Numbered from the stretch's first letter, positions 32,545 through 42,123 are shown. The stretch is DNA of 42,729 bases from Methanothermococcus sp. SCGC AD-155-E23 (GCA_019561615.1 JAHEQA010000026.1:1-42729); one strand, 5' to 3'. Notes: generated by a model not told the origin, from the letters alone. Program-made: numbers and translations.

Positions 32545-34440
32545 ATGTGTGGTATCAACGGTATTATAAGGTTAGAAGGTAAGGTAGAGAGAGAAGAGAT
32601 AGAAAAAATGAATAAAGAGATAGAGCACAGGGGCCCTGATGACAGGGGAGTCTATATAGATAGGGAGGGTTCCATAGGTTTAGGGCATGTTAGGTTGTCC
32701 ATCTTGGATCTAAGTGAGAGGGGACATCAACCCATGGGCTACGACATAGATAACGATACCATTATCTACAGGGATGAGGAGCTTGATAGGGCCGATTTAA
32801 TAGTAGTCTTCAACGGGGAGATCTACAACTACCTGGAGTTAAGGGAGAAGTATAATTTGAAGACTGAAACTGGAACAGATACCGAGGTTATCCTAAAGCT
32901 CTACAGTATCCTTGGCACTAATTGTGTTAAGGAGTTCAACGGCATGTGGGCCTTTGCACTTTACGACAGAAGGAAAAATCTTATTTTTTTCTCCAGGGAT
33001 AGGTTAGGGGTTAAACCCCTCTACTACTACTGGGATGGAAAGGAGTTTGTATTCTCCTCGGAGTTAAAGGGCATCGTTGCTGTAAAGGAGATAAATCGAA
33101 GGGAGAACATAGATAAAGAGGCTGTCCAACTTTACTTCGCCCTGGGGTTTATACCCTCCCCTTACTCCATCTATAAAAATACTTTTAAGTTAGAACCTAG
33201 ACAGAATCTAATTCTACACCTGGATAACTTCAAGGTTGAAAAGCACTACTACTGGGAGTTACCTAAGTACAATCCCATCTACGATAAGAAGAAATTAATC
33301 GAGGAGGGGAAGAAACTTTTAAGGGATGCTGTGAGGATAAGGATGAGGAGTGACGTGCCAGTGGGGGCCTTCTTAAGTGGAGGGCTAGACAGTTCCACAG
33401 TGGTTGCAGTTATGAGGGAGTTTACAGATCTAAGTAAGTTGCACACCTTTTCCATAGGTTTTGAGGGGGAGTACGATGAGACACCCTATATAGAGGAGGT
33501 TGTAAAGGTCTTCAAAACCAACCACCATCACTACTACTTTACAGAGAAGGACTTTTTGGAATTAATAGACAAGTACTCCTGGGTTTACGACGAGCCCTTT
33601 GGAGACTACAGTGGATTTCCCACCTATAAAGTAAGTGAGTTGGCCAGGAGGTACGTTACAGTGGTTCTAAGTGGAGATGGGGGAGATGAGGTTTTTGGGG
33701 GCTATTTAACCCATGTAAATGGATACAGGATGGATCTTATAAGAAAACTACCAAAGATACTGCGAGTTATAGGATCAAAGATACCTGTAAAGAGAAATTT
33801 AAGTAGCCTTGCCAGCCTCTACCTACTGAAAGAGGCCTTTAAACTCTCTTTGGAAGATCCAGAGGATTTTTACTCTAAATCTTTGGAGGGTAGTGCTATT
33901 AGGCCAGAAGCTTATAAGAAATGGACTAGGGAAAAGTTAAGATACTGTTTAAAAAAAGGTGGTAATAAATTAGGGGAGGCTTTAAGAATCTTTGACTTAC
34001 TTTACAACACCTTAGCAGATAACTTTTTAGTTAAAGTTGACAGGGCATCCATGGCACATGCCTTAGAGGTAAGGAGTCCCTTTTTAGATTACAGGTTTGC
34101 AGAGTTTAGCCAGAGGATACCTAGGGAGTGGAAGGTAGATCTCTTTAAAACTAAGAAGTTGATGAGGGAGATCATTAAAGATATTCTACCTGAGAAAATT
34201 GTTAAAAGGGGGAAGCAGGGATTCACTCCACCCCTGGAGGAGTGGATACTGAAGGAGAGGTATTTAAAAGAGATATTTGAGAAAGTTGAGATCCTAAAGG
34301 AGATCGACGAGTATCTATACAGGTTTTACAGGGAGAAAGTTTTTAAGCATAAAAAGGAGAGGATGTACAGGATCTACTTGATTAGATTGTTTCTATTTAT
34401 AAGATGGTGGGAGAGATGGATAGAATACGATAAAAAGTGA
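32545..34440 (+). CDS. asnB: Asparagine synthase-type glutamine amidotransferase
   Basis: The 631-residue enzyme has the Ntn amidotransferase nucleophile Cys2 (MCGINGI) with HRGPDDRG and GLGHVRLSILD. The synthetase domain has the ATP PP-loop SGGLDSS near residue 277, GDGGDEVFGGY and the typical LVKVDRASMAHALEVRSPFLD. In nucleotide-sugar loci such enzymes amidate uronic acids rather than aspartate; its place between a UDP-glucuronate-type epimerase and a glycosyltransferase supports that. It may equally be the cell's asparagine synthetase. No truncation or frame problem is seen. Confidence 0.88.
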   Translation: MCGINGIIRLEGKVEREEIEKMNKEIEHRGPDDRGVYIDREGSIGLGHVRLSILDLSERGHQPMGYDIDNDTIIYRDEELDRADLIVVFNGEIYNYLELREKYNLKTETGTDTEVILKLYSILGTNCVKEFNGMWAFALYDRRKNLIFFSRDRLGVKPLYYYWDGKEFVFSSELKGIVAVKEINRRENIDKEAVQLYFALGFIPSPYSIYKNTFKLEPRQNLILHLDNFKVEKHYYWELPKYNPIYDKKKLIEEGKKLLRDAVRIRMRSDVPVGAFLSGGLDSSTVVAVMREFTDLSKLHTFSIGFEGEYDETPYIEEVVKVFKTNHHHYYFTEKDFLELIDKYSWVYDEPFGDYSGFPTYKVSELARRYVTVVLSGDGGDEVFGGYLTHVNGYRMDLIRKLPKILRVIGSKIPVKRNLSSLASLYLLKEAFKLSLEDPEDFYSKSLEGSAIRPEAYKKWTREKLRYCLKKGGNKLGEALRIFDLLYNTLADNFLVKVDRASMAHALEVRSPFLDYRFAEFSQRIPREWKVDLFKTKKLMREIIKDILPEKIVKRGKQGFTPPLEEWILKERYLKEIFEKVEILKEIDEYLYRFYREKVFKHKKERMYRIYLIRLFLFIRWWERWIEYDKK

Positions 34441-34446
34441 TGTTCT

Positions 34447-35277
34447 ATGGAAAATCCTAAAATTTCAGTGGTTATGGCAACATACAGAGAACCTGAGGAA
34501 TATCTGAGGAAGTCTATAGAGTCAATTTTAAATCAAACCTTTAAGGATTTTGAATTTATCATCGTTCTAGACGATCCAGATAACAAGAGAAATGAAGAAA
34601 TAATCAGGGGATATACTAATAGAGATAAAAGGATAGTTTTTCTAAAGAATGAGAAAAATTTAGGCAGAGGAGCCAGTAGAAATAGAGCTATTAGCATTGC
34701 TAGGGGAAAATACATTGCTATTATGGATGCAGATGACATTGCATTACCTGAAAGGCTGGAAAAACAGTATAACTATTTAGAAGATAACAGAGATGTGGAC
34801 CTTCTATTTACATGGGCCTATTGGATTGATGAAAGGGATAATATCATAAAGATGTTTAAACCTGAGAGGCATAAAATAAAGAATATAAAAAAGTATTTTT
34901 TCAAGGAGCACTTACTTGTGCATCCTAGTATGATGATAAAAACAGAAGTATTGAAAAAATTGAAATATAGGGAAAATCTACTTAGATCTCAAGACTACGA
35001 TCTCTGGATTAGATGTATTTTAAATAATTACAACTTTGATATAGTTGAGGAATTCTTGTTAAAATACAGGGTTGTAAAGGAAGATATTAGGAAAAGAATA
35101 AGGAAACAAAAGAATTATTCAAAATATTCTACCTTAATCCTCTGGAATTATAAAAGATATTTTTATAAAGATCCCTACTTTTGGAAAGAGTTCCTTTTTC
35201 ACCTATCCATGTACCTTTTTTTGACAGTTGCACCTAAAAGTTTAATTAAGCAGTTGATAAAAATAAAGGACAAATGA
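34447..35277 (+). CDS. Family 2 glycosyltransferase
   Basis: The 276-residue GT-A enzyme has VVMATYREPEEYLRKSIESI at the N-terminus, NLGRGASRNRAI and the metal-binding DADD (about residue 95, in MDADDIALPERL). The C-terminal part is basic with a hydrophobic stretch near the end, suiting membrane association with a lipid-linked glycan. It follows asnB by 6 bp. From here the DNA becomes more A/T-rich and uses AAA/ATA/TTA more than in neighbouring housekeeping genes, a sign of transfer. Confidence 0.88.
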   Translation: MENPKISVVMATYREPEEYLRKSIESILNQTFKDFEFIIVLDDPDNKRNEEIIRGYTNRDKRIVFLKNEKNLGRGASRNRAISIARGKYIAIMDADDIALPERLEKQYNYLEDNRDVDLLFTWAYWIDERDNIIKMFKPERHKIKNIKKYFFKEHLLVHPSMMIKTEVLKKLKYRENLLRSQDYDLWIRCILNNYNFDIVEEFLLKYRVVKEDIRKRIRKQKNYSKYSTLILWNYKRYFYKDPYFWKEFLFHLSMYLFLTVAPKSLIKQLIKIKDK

Positions 35278-35289
35278 AAAGGTGATAGA

Positions 35290-36142
35290 ATGGAAAAAAT
35301 AGACCCTACAGTGTATTATCAGAATTTAAAATCCATTAAATATACCCAAGACATTGCTATAAGGGGAATAATTGATAAATGCACCTATGCGTTTTACGAC
35401 TACAAATTATAAAGAGATATTTTTCAAATACGACAAAGATATAAATATCCTGGAAATTGGACCCGGTAATGGTCATTTCATAGATTGGTTAATAGCCAAC
35501 GGCTATAAGAATATAACGTTGATAGATATAGAAGAGGACAACTGTAGATACTTAAGAAAAAAATACAAATAGTATAAAAATAATTAATATCGATGCTATT
35601 AGTTATTTAGAAAATTGTGGAGAAAAGTTTAATGTTGTTTTCACTAGACATGTAATAGAGCATCTACTTTACAGTGAGATTTTTAAATTTTTTAAATATT
35701 CTTATAATGTATTATCTAAAAATGGAACGTTAGTTAATGCAACACCCAAATGCTCAAAATTTAATCTACAACTGCTATATGATGATATAATGATTTTTCT
35801 CACCATATTCTTTTTACTCCTAAATCCTACTACGAATTTTCAAAGCAATGGTTTGATACAGTTTTTATTGACGAAAAAATGCTCTCACCTTTTAAATTGT
35901 TAAATTATTACTTCTCTAAAGATGTGGATAAAAAATTGGAGTATTTAAGGAGTTTATTGAAAATAGGCAATAACTATACAGATGGGGATAACAAACCACT
36001 ATTGATGAAATTTATACTTCTATATAAGTATACTAAAAAATACCTAGCCACAAACAAATCTATAAAATTCTCAAAAAAATTTTTGCCGGATGAAAAAGTA
36101 TTTTTTCCCGTATTTATAGCAATTTCAAAACCTAAAAAATGA
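35290..36142 (+). pseudogene. SAM-dependent methyltransferase, broken by three frameshifts
   Basis: A GGTGATAG ribosome binding site leads to ATG 35290. Three reading frames together give one class I methyltransferase of about 280 residues. Frame 1 (35290 to about 35365) gives the N-terminus. Frame 2 (about 35370-35572) gives INAPMRFTTTNYKEIFFKY and the SAM motif ILEIGPGNGHFIDWL. Frame 3 (from about 35560) gives IINIDAISYLEN and FNVVFTRHVIEHLLYSE. From about 35790 the frame used at 35879 gives FSHHILFTPKSYYEFSKQWF to the stop at 36142. The shifts fall near 35362-35372, at or near the A7 run 35557-35563, and in 35781-35803. It is either a decayed sugar methyltransferase or an intact gene with sequencing errors. 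Confidence 0.82.
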
Positions 36143-36157
36143 TTCTCCGTGGAGATT

Positions 36158-37159
36158 ATGAAAACCTGTGCAGTAATCGTCACCTATGGAAACAGATTCC
36201 ATTTATTAAAAGAGGTTATCAAGGGATGTCTAGAGGAAAAGGTAGATAAAATAATAGTGGTGGATAACAACTCTTCACCTGAAAGTAGAGAAAGTATTAA
36301 AGAATTAGAAAAAGAGATACCTAATATGGAAGTAGTATACTTAGATGAAAACAAGGGATCAGCTGGAGGATATAAAATCGGATTAGAAAAGGCATACAAT
36401 GATAAAGAGTGTGAATTTATCTGGTTGTTAGACGACGACAACAAACCTGAAAAAGGTTCTTTAAAAATTCTAAAGGATTTCTGGAAAAAACTATATGTAA
36501 AAGATAAGGAGAAAAATGTTGCCCTACTATCTTATAGACCACTGTTTCCATTTTACAAGGAGACGGCTCTCAAAAATGATGAGAAAATTATTTTAGGGAG
36601 AATAAACAGCTTTATTGGGTTCCATATACTGGATCTTCCCCATATTACTGCCAGGTTTTTAAAAAGGGTTCTTTTTAAGAAAAATGAAGAGGCAGATAAC
36701 AAAGATTGGGGTATTGTTCCTGTAGCACCATACGGTGGTTTATTTTTCCATAGAAAACTAATAGACAATATTGGTTACCCTATGGAAGAGTTTTTCCTGT
36801 ATCAAGATGATTTTGAATATACTTACAGGATTACAAAAAAGGGCGGAAAAATCTACCTACTATTAGATAGTATAGTTGAAGATTTAGAGAGAAGTTGGGG
36901 AGCAGTAGAAAGAATGACTATATTCCATGATTATAACGAGGGACCCAAGACGAGGGTATACTACACAGTGAGAAATAGAGTTTACTTTGATTTAAAATAT
37001 AGAGTTACAAACAAATTTGTATACCTGTTAAATATGGCTTTATTTAAAACTTTGTTATTTATTTTCAACGGTTTTAGAAGTAACAAAGTATTTGAGAGAG
37101 CAGTGGAGGATGGAATAATGGGAAGATTGGGAAAGATTGATTCTAAAGAATTAGAATGA
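36158..37159 (+). CDS. Family 2 glycosyltransferase (rhamnosyl/galactofuranosyltransferase type)
   Basis: The 333-residue GT-A enzyme has CAVIVTYGNRFHLLKEVIKG, the DNNSSPES loop, ENKGSAGGYKIG and the metal motif DDDN (about residue 92). GGLFFHRKLIDNIG and FFLYQDDFEYTYRI further downstream are seen in GlfT/rhamnosyltransferase-like enzymes. dTDP-rhamnose from the first locus is a possible donor. ATG 36158 is chosen over GTG 36149 because GTGGAG precedes it. It lies 15 bp after the broken methyltransferase. Confidence 0.85.
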   Translation: MKTCAVIVTYGNRFHLLKEVIKGCLEEKVDKIIVVDNNSSPESRESIKELEKEIPNMEVVYLDENKGSAGGYKIGLEKAYNDKECEFIWLLDDDNKPEKGSLKILKDFWKKLYVKDKEKNVALLSYRPLFPFYKETALKNDEKIILGRINSFIGFHILDLPHITARFLKRVLFKKNEEADNKDWGIVPVAPYGGLFFHRKLIDNIGYPMEEFFLYQDDFEYTYRITKKGGKIYLLLDSIVEDLERSWGAVERMTIFHDYNEGPKTRVYYTVRNRVYFDLKYRVTNKFVYLLNMALFKTLLFIFNGFRSNKVFERAVEDGIMGRLGKIDSKELE

Positions 37160-37210
37160 AATGATATAAAAAAGATTTAAAAGCAGAAGAGTAATTACTT
37201 AGTGATTTAA

Positions 37211-38434
37211 ATGAAGATCCAATTTCTAATCAATTCCTTAGTGTCTGGAGGGGCGGAAAGGGTAGCAGTTAATCTGTTAAATAAGTTATCCAAAAAGGGA
37301 TATACTGTATTTCTATATACCCTAGAAAAGGATAAACACTATAGTACCAGTAAAAATGTTTTATATAAGCCCCTATCTAATATCACTGGTGAAACCTCTA
37401 CTAGTATAAGAGTTTTTTACCTACCAGTTATAACACTTAAATATCTTATAGAGACCTTGAAGAATAAGCCAGATATTCTTCTCTCTTTTCTTGAACTCTC
37501 TAATTTTATAAGTATCTCTGTGGGTAAAGTGGTGTTGAATAAAAGGGTAGTGGCATCTGTACGAATTAACCCCTTAGTTATGTATCCCCATACCACCATC
37601 TATGGAAAAGTCCATAATTTTCTCATAAAGCTTCTTTATCCAAAGGCAGATAGAATTGTAGTAGTATCTAAGAAAATAAAGGATATTTTGTCACACTATT
37701 ATAACATTCCAGATGAAAAAATAGAAGTTATCTATAATCCTCACCTTATTCAAAACTACCTAAAACTTGCAGAGGAACCTATAGAAAATAAGTACAGAGA
37801 TATATTTAGAGACTCCTTCATATTTATAAACATAGGAAGATTAACAGAACAAAAGGGACAGTGGTTCTTAATAAGGGCATTTAAAAAAGTTGTTGAGAAA
37901 TATCCCAATGCCAAGTTGATAATTCTGGGAGAGGGAGAGTTGAGAGGTAAATTGGAGGATCTTGTAAAGAAACTTAACTTGGAGAATAACGTTTTTCTTC
38001 TAGGGGTCCATAAAAACCCCTTTAAATTTTTAAAGAATTCCCAGTGTTTTGTTCTTACTTCTTTATGGGAGGGGCTACCTAACACCCTAATAGAAGCCTT
38101 AACCCTAAACCTCCCCGTTATCTCCACAGACTGTGAAACTGGACCTAGAGAGATCCTAGCTCCAGAGTTGGATATAGAGGAGGAAGTGGAGTACCCCTAC
38201 TTTGGAAGATACGGGATACTTATAAAGCCCTTCCCAAGAGAATACCTCTTTGAAGATTTAGAGAAGAGACCCCTGATAGAGCAGGAGAAGGTATTGGCAG
38301 AACTGATGATTAGGATGATAGAGGATGAGGAGTTAAAGAGAAGATACTCCAGGGGGCTGGAGAGGGCCAGAGATTTTGATATAGAGAGGATTATAAGGAG
38401 ATGGGAGGAGGTGATAAAATTCCTAAGCTTTTAA
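37211..38434 (+). CDS. Family 4 glycosyltransferase
   Basis: The 407-residue GT-B enzyme has an N-terminal domain starting FLINSLVSGGAERVAVNLLN. The C-terminal donor domain has INIGRLTEQKGQWFLIRAF, LIILGEGELRGKLE and the E-x7-E motif in SLWEGLPNTLIEALTLNLPV. It acts on the cytoplasmic side to extend a lipid-linked glycan. A 51-bp A/T-rich gap with GATATAAAAAAG precedes it, so it may have its own promoter. It overlaps the end of the broken flippase on the other strand by 12 bp. Confidence 0.9.
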   Translation: MKIQFLINSLVSGGAERVAVNLLNKLSKKGYTVFLYTLEKDKHYSTSKNVLYKPLSNITGETSTSIRVFYLPVITLKYLIETLKNKPDILLSFLELSNFISISVGKVVLNKRVVASVRINPLVMYPHTTIYGKVHNFLIKLLYPKADRIVVVSKKIKDILSHYYNIPDEKIEVIYNPHLIQNYLKLAEEPIENKYRDIFRDSFIFINIGRLTEQKGQWFLIRAFKKVVEKYPNAKLIILGEGELRGKLEDLVKKLNLENNVFLLGVHKNPFKFLKNSQCFVLTSLWEGLPNTLIEALTLNLPVISTDCETGPREILAPELDIEEEVEYPYFGRYGILIKPFPREYLFEDLEKRPLIEQEKVLAELMIRMIEDEELKRRYSRGLERARDFDIERIIRRWEEVIKFLSF

Positions 38435-39594
38435 AAATAACAAGATAATAAATATTACTATAACAATACTATACACAATCCTGGCTACAACTGCTCCCAC
38501 TACTCCATAAAAATATACTCCCATAAAACTTAATGCTATAAGTAATAATGCAGAAAAAGTATTAAATTTATTTATCAATTTTCTTTTTTTTCTTTTATTA
38601 GAAAATTATAGGGTAATAAACTTAGAAAACTTACAAATGTTAAACAATACAACAAACTAATCCATATGTATTCCATGTATTTTGGATAAAACATGGAGTA
38701 TACAAGTGGAGCAGTTATAACATAAATTAATATAAACCCCACTATTATAAGTAGAGATTTTCTAAAATGTGTTATTACATCTCTTTTATTTAAGTTAGAT
38801 GATGTCATCTTTGGTAGTATAAGAGGGCTAAGAGTATTAACTAACAGCTCAAATTGACTAGGTAGTGTCATAACTACCCTAAATATGGCCAAATCAGAGA
38901 AATTTAAGAAGTAAGGTATGATCAAACTATCAAAATTATTCGCAATTCCCCATAAAATCATCGATTTACTTATACTTTTTCCAAATTTTATACTGGAGAG
39001 ATCTTCTTTATTATGTTCTATAAATTTCTTTACATAATATATACTAAAATATCTACAGATTAAGATTTGAGAGAGTACTGTTATCAGCACTATCCAAATT
39101 ACTGCCAATATATCAAATCTTTTTTTTCCGTAAAAAAATAATTATAATATATTGATATCACATAGAATGGAAAAAGAGAAGAGAGGATGACAAAAATAAC
39201 AGATAAGTTAAAATCACCTCTATAGTATTCGTAAATGGATAAACCTAGTATAAACAAACTACCTATCCAACTGTATTTAAAAACCTCTCTAAGTGCCTTA
39301 AAGTAGGTACCTTCATAGCCCTTTGTCACGGCCTGTACTATTGCAACTCCCATGCCAGGCAGGGCAAAGGTACCTGCAAGAACTAAAACAGTCATTATAA
39401 AATAGTACTCTCCAAGAGCTTCCCTGGATAACATATTGGCAAGGATTACACTTAGTACAAATCCCTTCAAAATACTAAAAAATTGGCCAAGGGATAACCA
39501 AAATCCTCCCCTTTATAAAGTATGGCAGGTCCAACCCTACCTTTGAGGAGTACTTCTTTGCCAGTAGATACACTTTCTCTTTCCACCTTCTCAT
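38423..39594 (-). pseudogene. Polysaccharide flippase broken by three frameshifts
   Basis: Joined across frames this gives one flippase of about 390 residues. The start ATG 39594 overlaps the upstream glycosyltransferase stop (ATGA) and reads MRRWKEKVYLLAKKY to SSKVGLDLPYFIK. A +1 shift in the G-rich stretch 39504-39514 leads to GFWLSLGQFFSILKGFVLSV and SREALGEYYF. A run of eight A (39120-39127) where nine would keep the frame separates EKK from RFDILAVIWIVLI. A second run of eight A (38584-38591) again needs nine, after which KLINKFNTFSALLLIALSF and the last helices run to the TAG at 38423. Intact pieces lie at 39099-39470 and 38575-39108. Membrane helices are preserved in every segment. Confidence 0.82.
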
Positions 39595-40775
39595 TCCTCT
39601 CCCCTGACTAACTCCCTTAGGATTTTCTTATACTTCTCAATGGACACCTTCCAGTTAAAGTTCTCCTCTATAAGTTTCCTGGCCTCCCTACCACATTGAG
39701 CCATTAACTCTCTATCGTTAGTATATTCCATAATCCCTCTACATATCTCCTCTGGACTGTTGTCCCTTAGAAGTATCCCAGTTTTTCTATCAATTACTAC
39801 CTCATCTCCTCCCTCGTAGGGACTGGCTACAACAGGCTTTCCACAGCACATGGCTTGAAGTAAAGAGGTGGAAAGACCCCCTCCCCTATGAGATGGATGG
39901 ATATAGATGTCACAACTTTTAACTATTCCTATGGCCTCCTTAAAATCCTTCTTTCCAGTGAAATATATCCCTCTATCTAGATCCTCTCCCGCCAACTTTT
40001 TAAGGTACTCTAAATCCTCTCCGTATCCCACTATTATCAAAACACACTTATCCCTTATCTCCCTGGGAAGGAGTTTGTATCCCCTGATTAAGTTATCTAC
40101 CCCCTTCCACCTGTACAACCTTCCAACAAAACAGAGTTTTATCTTATCTTTAAACCTCTCCTTTATCTCCCTATTTTCAGGTATACTATCTATCTCCTGG
40201 ATCTCTATACCTCGGTATATCACTGGGATGTTGGGATCCTCCAAAAAGTTCTCCAGGATAAATCTCTTGACAGCCTTGGAAATTGCTACTACACAGTCAG
40301 CTTTTTTAAATATCAACTTTCCAAGGGTTTTGTCGTATATATAGGCTATCCTATTGACCAATCTATTACTTACCTTGACAAAGGCACTACCGTGCTCCAC
40401 ATGTACAACCTTTATCCCGGAAAATCTAAGTTTTGCAAAGAGAAGACCTAGAAGTGTATTGGAGAAAAACCTTGTTCTGGTCATTACCACGTGGAAGTTT
40501 ATCCCATAGAGGCCAAGGAACATCCTCCAGAACTTGATACTGAATATATTTGGAAGTGGGTAGTTTGGAATCACCTCAAAGGCTGGATAACGAAATACCT
40601 TAACGTTGTTGTACCTGATTTCAAACTCTTTATATTTGGGAATATTAGGGGCGAAGATATAGATGTTAAACTCCTCATCCTGGGAGAGGTGTTTAACAAA
40701 CTCATCTACATGGGTCTCCAATCCTCCAATATGGGGTATATAGTACCCTGGAAAAATGATAAGATTGATAGTCAT
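39591..40775 (-). CDS. Family 4 glycosyltransferase with atypical E-x7-E region
   Basis: The 394-residue GT-B enzyme starts LIIFPGYYIPHIGGLETHVD, and has VEHGSAF in the acceptor domain and CFVGRLYRWKGVDNLIRGYK in the donor domain. The E-x7-E motif reads GGGLSTSLLQAMCCGKPVVA, so both glutamates are replaced (by Gly and Gln). Some archaeal GT4 enzymes vary at the first glutamate; loss of both is less usual. It follows pyrK by 9 bp and overlaps the broken flippase by 4 bp. Confidence 0.87.
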   Translation of the reverse strand: MTINLIIFPGYYIPHIGGLETHVDEFVKHLSQDEEFNIYIFAPNIPKYKEFEIRYNNVKVFRYPAFEVIPNYPLPNIFSIKFWRMFLGLYGINFHVVMTRTRFFSNTLLGLLFAKLRFSGIKVVHVEHGSAFVKVSNRLVNRIAYIYDKTLGKLIFKKADCVVAISKAVKRFILENFLEDPNIPVIYRGIEIQEIDSIPENREIKERFKDKIKLCFVGRLYRWKGVDNLIRGYKLLPREIRDKCVLIIVGYGEDLEYLKKLAGEDLDRGIYFTGKKDFKEAIGIVKSCDIYIHPSHRGGGLSTSLLQAMCCGKPVVASPYEGGDEVVIDRKTGILLRDNSPEEICRGIMEYTNDRELMAQCGREARKLIEENFNWKVSIEKYKKILRELVRGEE

Positions 40776-40784
40776 AATTTCCCT

Positions 40785-41561
40785 TTATATTAACATCCTA
40801 CTACCACTTCCATCTCTCCTGTACCTTCCAAACTCACTTATATACTTCAACTTATCCCCCCAGAACACTGGTCCATCCCTGCAGACACAGAGGCCCTCAG
40901 GGTCTAGGGCACAGTGACCACATAAACCTATACCACACTTCATATACCTCTCTAGAGACACCTGAACAGGAATCCCATACCTTTCCCCTATGTCCACTAC
41001 CTTCTTCATCATCAACTCTGGACCACAGGTTATTATAAGATGGAAGTTATTATCCTCCCTCAGTAAACTCTCCAACCTATCAGTTGTAAACCCAGGACAG
41101 CCAAGACTTCCATCATCTGTACATATTAGTAACTCCCCACATCTCCTGAACCTCTCTACAAAGAGTAACTCCTCCTTACTTCGAGCCCCAAGTATAGTAG
41201 TTACCTCAAAACCCTTCCTTGAGAACTCCTCCATGGCAGTTACCACAGGTACAGCTCCAATACCTCCAGCCACTCCAAGTATCCTATCCCCTAAAGGTTC
41301 AAAGGATGTGCCATAGGGTCCCCTAACACCTATGAGATCCCCCTCCTTTAGATTGTGCATGGCCTGGGTAAATCTACCCACCCTGGCAACTGTGAAACTT
41401 CTCTCAGAGGAGTATCCAAAGGGCTTCTCATCTACACCTGGAAGCCACAACATGGCAAATTGTCCAGGTCTAAATTTGAACTTTCTATCTAAGATAAAGG
41501 TCTTTACACTTGGAGTCTCAACTACTATCTCCTTTATTTCACAGATCTGAGGTCTCTCCAT
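40785..41561 (-). CDS. pyrK: Dihydroorotate dehydrogenase electron transfer subunit
   Basis: PyrK carries FAD and a [2Fe-2S] cluster and passes electrons from PyrD to NAD+ in pyrimidine synthesis. The 258-residue protein has the flavin segment [20 protein letters not shown] and [13 protein letters not shown] for nucleotide binding, and cluster cysteines C209, C214, C217 and C225 or C227 in [19 protein letters not shown]. The start overlaps hisI by 28 bp. pyrD is not in this window. Confidence 0.92.
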   Translation of the reverse strand: MERPQICEIKEIVVETPSVKTFILDRKFKFRPGQFAMLWLPGVDEKPFGYSSERSFTVARVGRFTQAMHNLKEGDLIGVRGPYGTSFEPLGDRILGVAGGIGAVPVVTAMEEFSRKGFEVTTILGARSKEELLFVERFRRCGELLICTDDGSLGCPGFTTDRLESLLREDNNFHLIITCGPELMMKKVVDIGERYGIPVQVSLERYMKCGIGLCGHCALDPEGLCVCRDGPVFWGDKLKYISEFGRYRRDGSGSRMLI

Positions 41562-41908
41562 CCTATCCCTTTAAGATCCAACTTATAGTGGAAGCAGGAG
41601 TAATGCCCCTCATGACATGCCACTCCCTTCTGTTCCACTACGAAGAGGAGGGCATCTCCATCACAGTCCCTGTATATCTCCTTCACCTTCTGTACATTGC
41701 CACTCTCCTCACCCTTCTTCCAGAGTCTTTTCCTACTTGTGGAGTAGTAGTGCATATAACCAGTTTCAAGGGTCTTTTTCAAGGCCTCCCTATCCATAAA
41801 GGCTGTCATTAAGAGATTCTTATCCTCATCGGTAGTTATGGCTATTATTAGATCCTTTCCCTCTATCCTCCTAAATTTTAAACCCTTGATGATCTCATCT
41901 ATATCCAT
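41534..41908 (-). CDS. hisI: Phosphoribosyl-AMP cyclohydrolase
   Basis: HisI opens the purine ring of phosphoribosyl-AMP in histidine synthesis. The 124-residue single-domain protein has [18 protein letters not shown], the metal-binding DCDGD (residues 81-85) and CHEGHYSC (98-105), all intact. No HisE domain is fused. AAGGAGATAGT precedes the ATG. It overlaps pyrK, so these two unrelated biosynthetic genes are co-expressed, followed by the glycosyltransferase and the flippase remnant. Confidence 0.95.
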   Translation of the reverse strand: MDIDEIIKGLKFRRIEGKDLIIAITTDEDKNLLMTAFMDREALKKTLETGYMHYYSTSRKRLWKKGEESGNVQKVKEIYRDCDGDALLFVVEQKGVACHEGHYSCFHYKLDLKGIGWRDLRSVK

Positions 41909-41959
41909 ACTATCTCCTTTTATAGCAGTGGAGTCTTATTAACTATAAGAGGTGGGATG

Positions 41960-42118
41960 ATGAACAGGGGCCAGATATCCCTGGAGTTAAGTATACTGAT
42001 ACTTGCCGTTATACTTGGGGTAGTTATAGTTGGGGTTATTTTACTTGATAACGTAGTTAATATAACAGCTGTTGAGGATACTAGGGAGGTAGTACTTAGG
42101 GGATTTGTGGAGGAGTAA
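41960..42118 (+). CDS. Class III signal peptide mini-protein (pilin-like 3)
   Basis: This 52-residue protein carries NRG followed by QISLELSIL, a full QxSxExxxL class III motif with cleavage expected between G4 and Q5. A hydrophobic valine/isoleucine helix of about 22 residues and a short charged tail with an NIT site follow. GGTGGG lies just before tandem ATGs at 41957 and 41960; the second has the better spacing. It is very short for a pilin and could be a minor subunit or an initiator of a filament. It is divergent from hisI. Confidence 0.75.
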   Translation: MNRGQISLELSILILAVILGVVIVGVILLDNVVNITAVEDTREVVLRGFVEE

Positions 42119-42123
42119 ATCTT

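Noticed and set aside
35290-35572. Reading the internal stops of the methyltransferase as recoded TAG or TGA codons
   Set aside because: The protein continues in a different frame after each break, so recoding of a stop codon would not restore it. Methanococcales are not known to use pyrrolysine.
38575-39470. Two separate small membrane proteins at 38575-39108 and 39099-39470
   Set aside because: One added A at each A8 tract and a +1 change near 39510 join them and flanking sequence into a single flippase, so they are fragments of one gene.
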